DNA of 64,000 bases from NCBI GenBank assembly GCA_958295755.1, contig OY282367.1, forward strand, positions 1,864,022-1,928,021, given 5' to 3'. Shown here piece after piece: positions 43,378 to 51,553 of this stretch. This stretch comes from an uncultured Acidimicrobiales bacterium. GTDB lineage: Bacteria; Actinomycetota; Acidimicrobiia; Acidimicrobiales; Hopanoidiivorantaceae. Every line of letters starts with the position of its first letter. Within the stretch, counting starts at the first letter, position 1. Both the position numbers and the translations under genes were made by a program. The notes beneath the pieces were generated by a model. It worked only from the letters and a program-made list of their open reading frames with translations. It ran no database searches and was not told where the DNA came from.

Positions 43378-45675
43378 CTATGGCCACCTTATCGTTGTTG
43401 TCGATCGCGACCCATTGAGCACGAAGACCGTGTCGCCCGGGTTGATGGTGTCGAACCACTGCGCCGATGTAACCACAGGTTGGCCTCTTGGGATGAAATA
43501 GCTCCACGACTGAGAAGAGTTGTTCCAACGGAAGACCAAACGGATGTTTGTGCCTCTGGTGCCTAAAAGCGAATTTAGAGATGTGGAGGTGCTACCAGCG
43601 TAGGCAAGCAGGGAATACCCTGACGATATAACCCTTGTGCCTCCTGAAGCAGTAGGTTGAAGCAAGTTGGCAGGGTTATATCTGATCGTTCTAGCCAATG
43701 GAACATACACAAATACCACATCGCCTTTGTCCATACGCAAGGTAGTGGAAGAGCTTGTGCTCCACCCCCTCCAAGATTGAGTTTGGGAATTCCACAACCA
43801 CAGGCTGGTAAAAGCGTTGTTGAGCGACCGCCTGAAAGAGCTAGCCGTTGTGCCTGTAGCCCCATTGAACGGTAGCATCACCCAACCTCGTGGCAGCTCA
43901 ATCTGCTGGGTGCCTCCACCCGAAGTTGACCCTACGCAGTCGTATTGAACCGTAATGGAGAAAGCTGTGCTTAGGGATGTCCATGCCACTTCCTGGTAAG
44001 GCAGGCCTGAAGCGTCTCGCCGGGGGTTACGCATTGTGCAACCCTCATAGGCAGAAGCTTGCGTAACACGCAAAACGCAAGGCGTCTGCACGCCGTTGAT
44101 CAACAAATATGGCGGCAGATCGTATGATGCAGCAGGATTTATAGATCTAGAACCCGTGCCTACGACGCCAGATACTCCAGGAGTCACGAATACTCCATAC
44201 GCCAAGCCTCTACGCCCTGTTACTCCGCCGAATAGAGCAGTATCATCGCCACAGGCACCTGGAACAGAGACAAGTAGCGTGATGCGGTCATCTGTTGTAA
44301 AAAAGCTACCTGGTTCGGTAAAGATTTGAGCAGAAACCTGCACGGGCAATCTGTTGGCCACAAAAAGAAACGCAAGTGTGGTCTGTGTTGCGCCCATAGT
44401 ATCGAAGCTTCTGCTGGGAACTTGGACGCTTGAAACACGTAGCGATGTTGCCGACGGATCAGCCGTCACCGTATAAGAGCAGGTGGTAGTAACACCTGCT
44501 GGTGATTTGACGATATTGGTCGTAGTAGGTTTTGAATTGGATGATGTGACCCTCATCCTCTGAGTGCACTGACTATTTTGGCGGTTATCAAATGGCTCAA
44601 TTGTGAAACCGACCATTTCGTCTCTGTAAAAGTTCGCGTTGAGATTAGTGGGTAGATCTACTCGCAAAGTCAGGCGAAATATCTCTTCACAAGCACCTGT
44701 TCCACTTGGGGTGACGCTGGCCATCAGGTCTACGCGGGCAATTTGCTTCCCGTTCGTGCCTGCGAAATTCCCTGAAGTCCCAGTTGAGTGGATGAATAGT
44801 CCAGCACCTGGTGAAATTGCCTGAGTGCCGTCGGCATAGTACAAAATAGCGTCAACTCGACATCCGCTTAGTTGAATGTTGTCTAGCGGAGTTGCTTGCA
44901 GTTGCCAATTGCATTTGAGATCCAGCACAGCGTAATACCAACTCGACCTCTCTACTATGTCTCCGGGGCTATTTGCCCGGCTGCAATCGCCGAAAGGCGT
45001 GAATTTGAGATCGTAACGCTCTTGCGACTCTAGGTTTCTCACTAAAACAAGCCTTTGAGTAGGGTTCGCTGTTGGAGCTGTGCAGCCGCCTGGGGTTATA
45101 GTTACAGTTTTGTCAGCACCGAGGGAATCAAAAGCACCTGTTCCGTTAGAGTAGTTTGGCGAATCAGAGCCTACGAGGTCGAAGCTGGTAGCCGTGGTTG
45201 GGCTCCCTGTGCCTCTATTTATGGAAAAGGTGCAGTTTTCTAAGTTGGAGGTGATTGTCACCGTATAGGTGCAGTCGATTTGATCAGAGTTGGGCGCAGT
45301 AACCACACTGGGGGTGGGGTCGTAGTTGGTTGTGAGCGACCATTGGAGCATACTGTTGTCGGCATAGATCCATCTAGTGGTGCCAGGGCGACAGCGACTC
45401 GCATTTGTGGTGGGAGTGGTAGCGAAGCTGAATTGTAAGCTTGGAGCATTGCCTGATGAAGGCGGAGCTACCTTGATGTTTGTTAGCGCGGAAGCAGAAG
45501 TGCGAGTGCCAGCCGTTGGAACTGCTGAAACTGACGGGGCTACCAACACGAAGATGCTAGCGATTAGAGCGAGTAGCCCGGTGTAGCAGATGACTGCCCT
45601 GGTTGCTGGTCCGGTTACTGATCTGGTTGCTGGCTTAATTTTTGCTGATTTGTTTGCTGATTGAATCGATGCCAT
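43378..45675 (-). CDS. Large secreted surface protein with two C-terminal W-rich modules
   Basis: 765 residues; signal peptide in residues 27-51 (VICYTGLLALIASIFVLVAPSVSA) after a longer basic N-terminus. The body consists of Thr/Ser-rich beta-type repeats with many cysteines and TTDD/ACGDD segments shared with the neighbouring secreted protein. The last ~160 residues are two copies of a module: GWVMLPFNGATGTT...LWLWNSQTQSWRGW...MDKGDVVFVYV and GYSLLAYAGSTSTS...VFRWNNSSQSWSYF...INPGDTVFVLN. Similar modules occur at the ends of large extracellular proteins in related bacteria and may attach them to a surface; that is an inference. The GGAGG ribosome site and an extended -10 lie just upstream. 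Confidence 0.78.
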   Translation of the reverse strand: MASIQSANKSAKIKPATRSVTGPATRAVICYTGLLALIASIFVLVAPSVSAVPTAGTRTSASALTNIKVAPPSSGNAPSLQFSFATTPTTNASRCRPGTTRWIYADNSMLQWSLTTNYDPTPSVVTAPNSDQIDCTYTVTITSNLENCTFSINRGTGSPTTATSFDLVGSDSPNYSNGTGAFDSLGADKTVTITPGGCTAPTANPTQRLVLVRNLESQERYDLKFTPFGDCSRANSPGDIVERSSWYYAVLDLKCNWQLQATPLDNIQLSGCRVDAILYYADGTQAISPGAGLFIHSTGTSGNFAGTNGKQIARVDLMASVTPSGTGACEEIFRLTLRVDLPTNLNANFYRDEMVGFTIEPFDNRQNSQCTQRMRVTSSNSKPTTTNIVKSPAGVTTTCSYTVTADPSATSLRVSSVQVPSRSFDTMGATQTTLAFLFVANRLPVQVSAQIFTEPGSFFTTDDRITLLVSVPGACGDDTALFGGVTGRRGLAYGVFVTPGVSGVVGTGSRSINPAASYDLPPYLLINGVQTPCVLRVTQASAYEGCTMRNPRRDASGLPYQEVAWTSLSTAFSITVQYDCVGSTSGGGTQQIELPRGWVMLPFNGATGTTASSFRRSLNNAFTSLWLWNSQTQSWRGWSTSSSTTLRMDKGDVVFVYVPLARTIRYNPANLLQPTASGGTRVISSGYSLLAYAGSTSTSLNSLLGTRGTNIRLVFRWNNSSQSWSYFIPRGQPVVTSAQWFDTINPGDTVFVLNGSRSTTTIRWP

Positions 45676-45703
45676 TGGTTTCCTCCATCCCCTCTAAGCC
45701 GAT

Positions 45704-45709
45704 ATTATC
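45704..45709 (-). promoter_or_regulatory. Extended -10 promoter element of the large secreted-protein gene
   Basis: On the minus strand TGTGATAAT (TGn plus GATAAT) lies 29 bases upstream of the ATG at 45675, with GGAGG in between. The -35 region is covered by a perfect inverted repeat. Confidence 0.5.
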
Positions 45710-45712
45710 ACA

Positions 45713-45729
45713 GCTTCTGTAGCAGAAGC
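45713..45729. promoter_or_regulatory. Perfect inverted repeat, possible operator
   Basis: GCTTCTG-TAG-CAGAAGC, a 7-3-7 palindrome directly upstream of the extended -10 box. It could bind a dimeric repressor. It also lies after the ctaG stop codon and may be a weak terminator, although no T-run follows on the minus strand. Confidence 0.45.
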
Positions 45730-45759
45730 AAACAATTATTTAGCATTTTGTAAGAATTG

Positions 45760-46569
45760 TTATGAATTCTGTAAGACAGATGTTCGTTGTTCGCTTTTTT
45801 GGTTGATTGCCGACCATCTGAAAAATAGGATGGCGATGATTGTCCAGAGGTAGAAACCGCCTACTACTTTCATTATCAAGCCTGCTGCTTGCTGGTCGCT
45901 GGTGGCTGATATACCGAATGCGCCAGTATAAGCCTCATAAATTGAGCTGTCGGCGAAGGTTAAAAACCCTGCTGGGATAGTGGGCAAGATAGACATCGCA
46001 AACAAGTATGCCATCTGAGTTGGCAAGCCCAAACGAAGCTCTGGAATCGGGCTGCAGACGGGCATCCACATCAGCAGAGCAAAGCCGAAAAGGGCGAAAT
46101 GGGCGAAATAGTGAAACGAGCCGCTGTTTGCTGCGGTGTTTACCACCCAAGGTAGGTGCGTGATGGCGACCACCACATTGAAAGCCACTCCTGCCAGCAC
46201 GGGGTGGGTGAGTTTGCGAAAGATCGGGCTGGGGGCGGCATCGAGATGGCCACCTAGAACAGTTCTGGCTAGCGGCTCGGGTGTGGCTAGCAGCAACAAC
46301 GGCGGCACCACGAAGGTGATGAGCATGTGCTGAATCATATGGACGAAGTAGAGATAGTCTTCTGAGAGATCGTGGAGCGGCCAGTCGCTTGCCAGCCAAA
46401 GGAAGAAAATCGCAGCTGCGTAGCTGGCTTTTTGCTGCTTCGTGACTCCTTGGTATTTGTCGGAATCGCTGCCAGACCAACGGGGTGCCAATCCTCGGCT
46501 CACATAGAATCCCAACCAAACGCAAAATGCGACTAGCAACCAGACTTCTAGATGGAATCGGTATGGCAT
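45760..46569 (-). CDS. ctaG: Cytochrome c oxidase assembly factor of the caa3-type CtaG family
   Basis: A 269-residue integral membrane protein with about seven membrane segments and the histidine-rich motifs of caa3 CtaG: DWPLHDLSEDYLYFVHMIQHMLITFVVPPLLLL and VAITHLPWVVNTAANSGSFHYFAHFALFGFALLMWMPVCSPIPE. It helps copper insertion or assembly of the oxidase. It is the last gene of the cox operon, 16 bases after subunit IV. The copper role is family knowledge rather than proven. Confidence 0.87.
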   Translation of the reverse strand: MPYRFHLEVWLLVAFCVWLGFYVSRGLAPRWSGSDSDKYQGVTKQQKASYAAAIFFLWLASDWPLHDLSEDYLYFVHMIQHMLITFVVPPLLLLATPEPLARTVLGGHLDAAPSPIFRKLTHPVLAGVAFNVVVAITHLPWVVNTAANSGSFHYFAHFALFGFALLMWMPVCSPIPELRLGLPTQMAYLFAMSILPTIPAGFLTFADSSIYEAYTGAFGISATSDQQAAGLIMKVVGGFYLWTIIAILFFRWSAINQKSEQRTSVLQNS

Positions 46570-46585
46570 GGTTAGTTTTTGCTAG

Positions 46586-46924
46586 CTACCAAATTTCGAA
46601 GGCTGTGAGCATTATTAGATAGACCGCTAGTGCCATAACGATACCTACTTGGAATACTCTGCGAAAGATTATGGAATCGAACTTGAGATGCATGAACCAA
46701 GCCACTACATAGACAAATTTCAACACCATCAGCACCGTCAAAACCACATACAGAACTGCGTCTGAGAGGTTATGGACTGATTCAAAGTAGGTGAAGACCT
46801 CCAGAGCTGTCAAAACCGCCAGCAGCAGGGCGATCTTTATGTATTGCCAGTCGGACGGGTGGGCGTGCTCGTGAGTAGTAGTCTCGTGAGTTGTGGGATC
46901 GTGGGTGGCAATATCGGTAGACAT
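46586..46924 (-). CDS. Cytochrome c oxidase subunit IV (prokaryotic small-subunit type)
   Basis: A 112-residue protein with a His/Thr-rich N-terminus (THDPTTHETTTHEHAH) and three membrane helices (IKIALLLAVLTALEVFTYF; VLYVVLTVLMVLKFVYVVAWFMHLKFD; IVMALAVYLIMLTAFEIW), matching COX4_pro/CtaF of caa3 oxidases. The motif FVYVVAWFMHLKFD is diagnostic. It is encoded 10 bases after subunit III and 16 bases before ctaG. Confidence 0.88.
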   Translation of the reverse strand: MSTDIATHDPTTHETTTHEHAHPSDWQYIKIALLLAVLTALEVFTYFESVHNLSDAVLYVVLTVLMVLKFVYVVAWFMHLKFDSIIFRRVFQVGIVMALAVYLIMLTAFEIW

Positions 46925-46933
46925 AGCTAGTTC

Positions 46934-47626
46934 CTACTGCGGGAAGAGATAGACGATGGTGAAGATCAAAATCCAGACGATATCAACGAAGTGCCAATAG
47001 AGACCTACTATCTCAACCGTTTCGGCTCGCTCTGGCCCAAGCCGACCGCGCATATTAAGCACTAGCAACGACATCAGCATTATGATGCCGATGGTCACAT
47101 GAGCTCCGTGAAAACCTGTGAGGCTGAAGAAAGCTGAGCTGAATATATTTGTGGTGTAGCCAAGACCTTCGTTGTAGAAAGCGGTGAATTCGTAGGCTTG
47201 GCCTCCGATGAAGATAGATCCGAGCAAGGCTGTGCAGAGTAGCCATATTCGAAAACGCCGTTCGTCGCCCCTGTTCATATTGGCCAAAGCCAGCACCATC
47301 GTGAGCGAGCTCACTAGCAATACAAATGAGCTGGCCGATGTGAAGGGGATGTCAAATACATCGTTCGGTCCGATTTCACCCTCTGGGAGACGCTCGCGCA
47401 ACAGCAAGTAAGTAGAGATGAGCGCGCCGAACAGCAGACATTCCGACCCCAAGAACATCCACATCAACAGCTTGTTGTGCGACAAGCCTGTGCTGGTGGC
47501 TTGGTGGTCGGCGTGCGGGGCCACAGTATGTGTCGCAGTCTGGGCCGCAGTTTCTTCAGCCGCAGTTTCTTCAGCCACTTCGCTCACTTCGTCTGTTGTG
47601 CTCACTTCGTCTGTTGTAATTGTCAT
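46934..47626 (-). CDS. ctaE: Cytochrome c oxidase subunit III
   Basis: A 230-residue canonical subunit III: five or more membrane helices with FLGSECLLFGALISTY (the conserved Glu), SLTGFHGAHVTIGIIML (HGAHV) and GLYWHFVDIVWILIFTIVYLFPQ (WHFVD). The acidic N-terminal tail consists of duplicated TTDEVS and EETAA units. I use the ATG at 47626 (GAGGAAG 6-7 bases upstream) rather than a TTG at 47641. It lies 11 bases after coxA. Confidence 0.93.
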   Translation of the reverse strand: MTITTDEVSTTDEVSEVAEETAAEETAAQTATHTVAPHADHQATSTGLSHNKLLMWMFLGSECLLFGALISTYLLLRERLPEGEIGPNDVFDIPFTSASSFVLLVSSLTMVLALANMNRGDERRFRIWLLCTALLGSIFIGGQAYEFTAFYNEGLGYTTNIFSSAFFSLTGFHGAHVTIGIIMLMSLLVLNMRGRLGPERAETVEIVGLYWHFVDIVWILIFTIVYLFPQ

Positions 47627-47637
47627 CGTCTGCTTCC

Positions 47638-49710
47638 TCAACTGCCCACAGCACCATTAGCTACAGCACCATTAGCTACAAGACTTTCGCTACCTTCTTC
47701 CAGCAGGCCCATTACCTCTCCGCCGTGCTCGCCGTTCCCGTGCTCATCATGTGGAGCTTCAGGGTCATCTGGCGGCTCCAGAATCCAGCCGTAGATACCA
47801 GCGATCACCAGTGCTCCGCCAAGTAGCAAGAACCAGAGGTTGAAGATCAGCGCATAGCCGATTATCGGCAGTCCCAAAGCCAGCACGAGCGGCCAATACG
47901 AGGGAGAGGGCAGATGCACACCTTTGGCATCGCCTTTCTGTGCCACCTCAGTCGCCACTCGCCGCATTTGTCCGTCTTCTGCGGTTTCGTATTTGCGATG
48001 CCAGAACTCATCTTGCGACAACACGATAGGAACTTCGTCAAAGTTGTGCTCTGGCACAGGCGAAGGCACCATCCACTCCAAGCTACGGGCATCCCAAGGG
48101 TCGGGGCCGGGGGCAGGTCGGGGCGACGGGCCTCTTGCTCTTCGGCGACTGGCGAAAATGTTGATGAATATCAACAAGACGCCAACAGCGATGACAAAAG
48201 CCCCCACGGTCGCTACGGCATTCCAAAGAGTGAAGCCGTCTTCGGGGGTGTATGTGGGGATTCGCCTTGACATCCCCTGCAGTCCTAAGATGTGCATCGG
48301 CCCGAAAGTAAGGTTGAAGCCCACGAGCAGTGTCCAGAAGCTGGCTTTGCCTAGTTTTTCGCCCAAGCGGTGTCCGAACACTTTGGGCCACCAGAAATAC
48401 ACTCCTGCCAACAGCCCCAGTAACGCCCCGCCGAAGATCACATAGTGGAAGTGCGCCACGATGTAGTAAGTGTCGTGCTGTTGTGTGTCGGCTGGTGAGA
48501 CAGCGTGTGTTACGCCTGAAAGCCCGCCGATCGTAAACATCGCCACCGCACCCACAGCGAAGAGCATCGGCGTGGGGAAGCGTAATCGCCCGCCCCACAT
48601 AGTGGCTAGCCAGTTGAGAATTTTGATTCCAGTCGGCACGGCGATAAACATCGTAGAGAGGCTGAATGCCGAAACCGAAATAGGGCCTAACCCTGAAGTA
48701 AACATGTGGTGCGCCCACACGCCCCAGCCCATGAATCCGATGAGAATGCCCGAAAAAACCATGAACGAGTAGCCGAAGATGGGCTTGCGGCTGAAAGTTG
48801 GGATTACTTCTGAGATGATTCCGAAGGCTGGCAAGATAAGGATATACACCTCGGGATGGCCGAATATCCAGAATAAGTGTTGCCATAAGAGCGGGTCGGC
48901 ACCTGCGGCCACATTGAAGAAGTTGGCGTCAAAGAGGCGGTCGAACATCATCAAGAACAGGGCAACTGTTATGACTGGGATGGCGAAGAGCAACAGGAAC
49001 TGCACCACCAGCAGCATCCACGAAAGCACTGGCATGCGGAAGAGCGTCATGCCGGGGGCGCGCATGTTGATGACGGTCACGATGAGGTTGATAGCCGACA
49101 CCAGGGAGGCGATGCCTGTGATCTGGAGGCCGATGGCGTAGAAGTCCATGCCGTGTGAGGGTGAGAAGGTGATGCCAGCATTCGGCAGATAGCCGAACCA
49201 ACCGCCATCGGGTGCGCCACCTAGGAACCACGAGGTGTTTAGGAAGACACCGCCAGCTAGGAACACCCAAAGGCTAAAAGCGTTGAGACGCGGAAACGCC
49301 ACATCTCGGGCGCCTATCTGCAAAGGTAACAAGTAGTTGGCAAAAGCTGCCGCCAACGGCATGATCACGAGGAACACCATCGTGACGCCGTGCATGGTGA
49401 AAATCTGGTTATAGACAGAAGCCCCTAGCAAGCTCCCTCCTGGCTGAGCTAGCTGCAGCCGAATCAACAAAGCCTCAATGCCCCCGACAACAAGGAAGAA
49501 CAGTGCCGCCGCCCCATACATAATCCCGATCTTCTTGTGATCCACCGTAAACAGCCAAGACTTCCACCCCCTACTAGCCTGCGGCCGAGCAAACACCCCC
49601 ATAGGCGAAGCCACCACCCGAGCCGCCGGCAAAGCAATCTGTCCCCGCTGAGCCGACATAGTTGGCATTACCTCAGTCGACACAGTACCCTGCTCCTGCA
49701 CCTGCGTCAT
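47638..49710 (-). CDS. ctaD: Cytochrome c oxidase subunit I with C-terminal CtaF-like membrane module
   Basis: 690 residues; catalytic core of an aa3-type terminal oxidase with every ligand present: His107 and His422 (heme a), His420 (heme a3), His285, His334 and His335 (CuB), and cross-linked Tyr289 in GHPEVY. After the core (about residue 545) there is a soluble linker and an extra two-helix module beginning SPSYWPLVLALGLPII (about 628-670), like the actinobacterial CtaF subunit. A tail with a duplicated VANGA repeat follows. The ATG overlaps the restriction-endonuclease stop codon by ATGA. It reduces O2 to water and pumps protons. Confidence 0.95.
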   Translation of the reverse strand: MTQVQEQGTVSTEVMPTMSAQRGQIALPAARVVASPMGVFARPQASRGWKSWLFTVDHKKIGIMYGAAALFFLVVGGIEALLIRLQLAQPGGSLLGASVYNQIFTMHGVTMVFLVIMPLAAAFANYLLPLQIGARDVAFPRLNAFSLWVFLAGGVFLNTSWFLGGAPDGGWFGYLPNAGITFSPSHGMDFYAIGLQITGIASLVSAINLIVTVINMRAPGMTLFRMPVLSWMLLVVQFLLLFAIPVITVALFLMMFDRLFDANFFNVAAGADPLLWQHLFWIFGHPEVYILILPAFGIISEVIPTFSRKPIFGYSFMVFSGILIGFMGWGVWAHHMFTSGLGPISVSAFSLSTMFIAVPTGIKILNWLATMWGGRLRFPTPMLFAVGAVAMFTIGGLSGVTHAVSPADTQQHDTYYIVAHFHYVIFGGALLGLLAGVYFWWPKVFGHRLGEKLGKASFWTLLVGFNLTFGPMHILGLQGMSRRIPTYTPEDGFTLWNAVATVGAFVIAVGVLLIFINIFASRRRARGPSPRPAPGPDPWDARSLEWMVPSPVPEHNFDEVPIVLSQDEFWHRKYETAEDGQMRRVATEVAQKGDAKGVHLPSPSYWPLVLALGLPIIGYALIFNLWFLLLGGALVIAGIYGWILEPPDDPEAPHDEHGNGEHGGEVMGLLEEGSESLVANGAVANGAVGS
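47650..47679 (-). repeat. 15-bp tandem duplication at the ctaD 3' end
   Basis: Two perfect units AGCACCATTAGCTAC (+ strand) encode the duplicated VANGA just before the ctaD stop codon. Confidence 0.9.
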
Positions 49711-50291
49711 CGCGCTGTCCGTCCGCTCATCAGAATTCTCTTACCCGCATAAAGTTCTTTATTGCTCGACTGCCATTCTTGTTTGAGATTGCAGGGCAGG
49801 TCATACAAATCAACGAGTTTATAGGTGAGTGGGGTGAATTCATTCCCTTGACGGCTCATTTCATATGAGATAGCGATGTGAAGGGCATCACAATCGACTT
49901 TGAGCCTTACCGCTGGCCCTGGCGACAGGTAAAAAGTTCTCATGGAGCTCATCTCCTTGCCAGTTCCGAATGTCTTGCATTCCAAAAAGACGATTTCTGC
50001 TGTTTTGCGTATCTTAGCTTTTATGTCTGGGTATCCCGTATTGGGTCCCACATTCAAGTCTTCAATTTTTGAATCAATCTTCAACACATTTTTCACATAT
50101 ATCTCAATATCGTTGCCTACTTCGTTTGGCCTTGGGCGAACTATCGGCTTCTTTATCATTTCTTTTGCAGCTTTTTTTGCAACTCGCTGCAGAGTGGCAC
50201 AAAGTTGGGCTTTGCCAATCATGGAATTGTTCACAGGGATTATCTCATAACCAGTGAGTTCTTTAATCACCTCATGAAAGGGTCGCGTCAT
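49707..50291 (-). CDS. Putative type II restriction endonuclease (PD-(D/E)XK fold)
   Basis: A 194-residue protein whose centre contains TGYPDIKAK and VFLECKTFG, giving a PD-x(14)-ECK nuclease motif (Asp89, Glu104, Lys106). It is encoded directly after a DNA methyltransferase, which makes a restriction enzyme the natural reading; the specific family and recognition site are not recognisable. Its start overlaps the methyltransferase stop codon by one base (TAATG) and its end overlaps the ctaD start by 4 bases (ATGA). Base use is more AT-rich than the flanking cox genes, consistent with transfer. No repeat-type duplications occur at its ends. Confidence 0.75.
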   Translation of the reverse strand: MTRPFHEVIKELTGYEIIPVNNSMIGKAQLCATLQRVAKKAAKEMIKKPIVRPRPNEVGNDIEIYVKNVLKIDSKIEDLNVGPNTGYPDIKAKIRKTAEIVFLECKTFGTGKEMSSMRTFYLSPGPAVRLKVDCDALHIAISYEMSRQGNEFTPLTYKLVDLYDLPCNLKQEWQSSNKELYAGKRILMSGRTAR

Positions 50292-51553
50292 TAGTCGGCT
50301 CTCCTGAATAAAACAACACGATTTGTGTTGGTTCCACCCCTGTTATTGCGGATACCCCAGAGGTTAGAAGTCTTAGTGAATTCTTGCTGGTTTATGAGCA
50401 CGGAATCCAAGACGAGCGGCAAGTCTTCAACAGCCCGCAAGACTTCGTCTTCCAACTGCACTTCGCCTTTGCGAACTTCGCCCACTTCAAAGGCGATATA
50501 CCCACCATCTTTCACCACTCGGCACATTTCTACAAAAGCATCTCGGATGAACGAGCACCATTCGGTTACAGAAGAATGTCCGCTGACATTGAGTTCATCA
50601 GCGTTGATGCCAGCGAACCAGCAGCGCAGCCAGTTGTCTTTTCGGTAATCCACAATGTTGAGGAAAGGCGGCGAGGTGACGATGAGGTCTGTGGATGAAT
50701 CACCAAGATAGTTGAGGTCGCTGGCTGAAGTCGTTCGCAGTATCGGCGCAGGCAAAGACTCTTCAAAGGGGAGTCGATGAGCACCTGAATACCCAGAACG
50801 CAAAAGTGAGCGAGATTTCTTCATCACTATTTCGACCACATCTTTCGGTTCAGGTTGCAAGCCGTTACTCTCGTTGATGCGGCGTTGCGACTCGGCAGAG
50901 ACAGCCTGATTAGGCGGCATCGTCCTAACCGAAAAAAAGCCCGGTGAATGCCCGCTAAGGCGGTTCAGACATATCATACGCAACCAATCGTCTATGCCGT
51001 CAAAACTGCCTTGCTGGTCTCTGCTGATAAACCACTCTCTGAGCATCAGCAGATATGTCAGAGTTTCAGGATGATAAAACGCAAGAAGGTTATCTCGATC
51101 TGGAGACGCTCCTTCATCACTCACACCAGCTACTGTGGAATCGACCGTAGATGAGGGCGATTGTTCCCGAGGTTCCATTCCTAGAATTTCGTGCAACCGC
51201 TCTTTGACAGCATCCAATGGTGGCGGTGCAAATCTTGGGCGAGTAAGCATTATGCATAGTGGATTGATGTCGCTACCTGCCGCTCGGCGACCCATGAGGT
51301 GTGCTTGGAGTGGTGTAGTGCCTCTGCCAAGAAAGGGGTCGGCGACGAGATCACCACTGTTTGTTAAACGGCTGATGAAATATTCAGGAAGCTGAGGCTT
51401 GAAGCACGCTCTATAGCTGATCTCATGAAGGCTGTGGCCTTGACGTTGGCGGGAAGTCCAAAACTCGCTGACAGTTTTCGGCACGGGACGGCTAGCGTGT
51501 GAGAATCCCAAAGCGGGGCGGGGGGAAAGTTTTGTTGGGGCTGAGGAATTCAT
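50291..51553 (-). CDS. Site-specific DNA methyltransferase (probably N4-cytosine or N6-adenine type)
   Basis: About 420 residues. SAM-binding motif DPFLGRGTTPLQA followed by GSDINPLC lies in the N-terminal third, and the catalytic motif TSPPFLNIVDY at about 293-303; TSPP is usual for N4-cytosine enzymes. The end shows RGEVQLEDEVLRAVEDLPLVL and GIRNNRGGTNTNRVVLFRR. It would protect host DNA from the endonuclease encoded downstream. Start at the ATG at 51553, which forms a 4-base ATGA overlap with the coxB stop codon; the frame upstream of it lies inside coxB. It therefore sits in translation-coupled position in the oxidase operon. Confidence 0.87.
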   Translation of the reverse strand: MNSSAPTKLSPRPALGFSHASRPVPKTVSEFWTSRQRQGHSLHEISYRACFKPQLPEYFISRLTNSGDLVADPFLGRGTTPLQAHLMGRRAAGSDINPLCIMLTRPRFAPPPLDAVKERLHEILGMEPREQSPSSTVDSTVAGVSDEGASPDRDNLLAFYHPETLTYLLMLREWFISRDQQGSFDGIDDWLRMICLNRLSGHSPGFFSVRTMPPNQAVSAESQRRINESNGLQPEPKDVVEIVMKKSRSLLRSGYSGAHRLPFEESLPAPILRTTSASDLNYLGDSSTDLIVTSPPFLNIVDYRKDNWLRCWFAGINADELNVSGHSSVTEWCSFIRDAFVEMCRVVKDGGYIAFEVGEVRKGEVQLEDEVLRAVEDLPLVLDSVLINQQEFTKTSNLWGIRNNRGGTNTNRVVLFRRAD

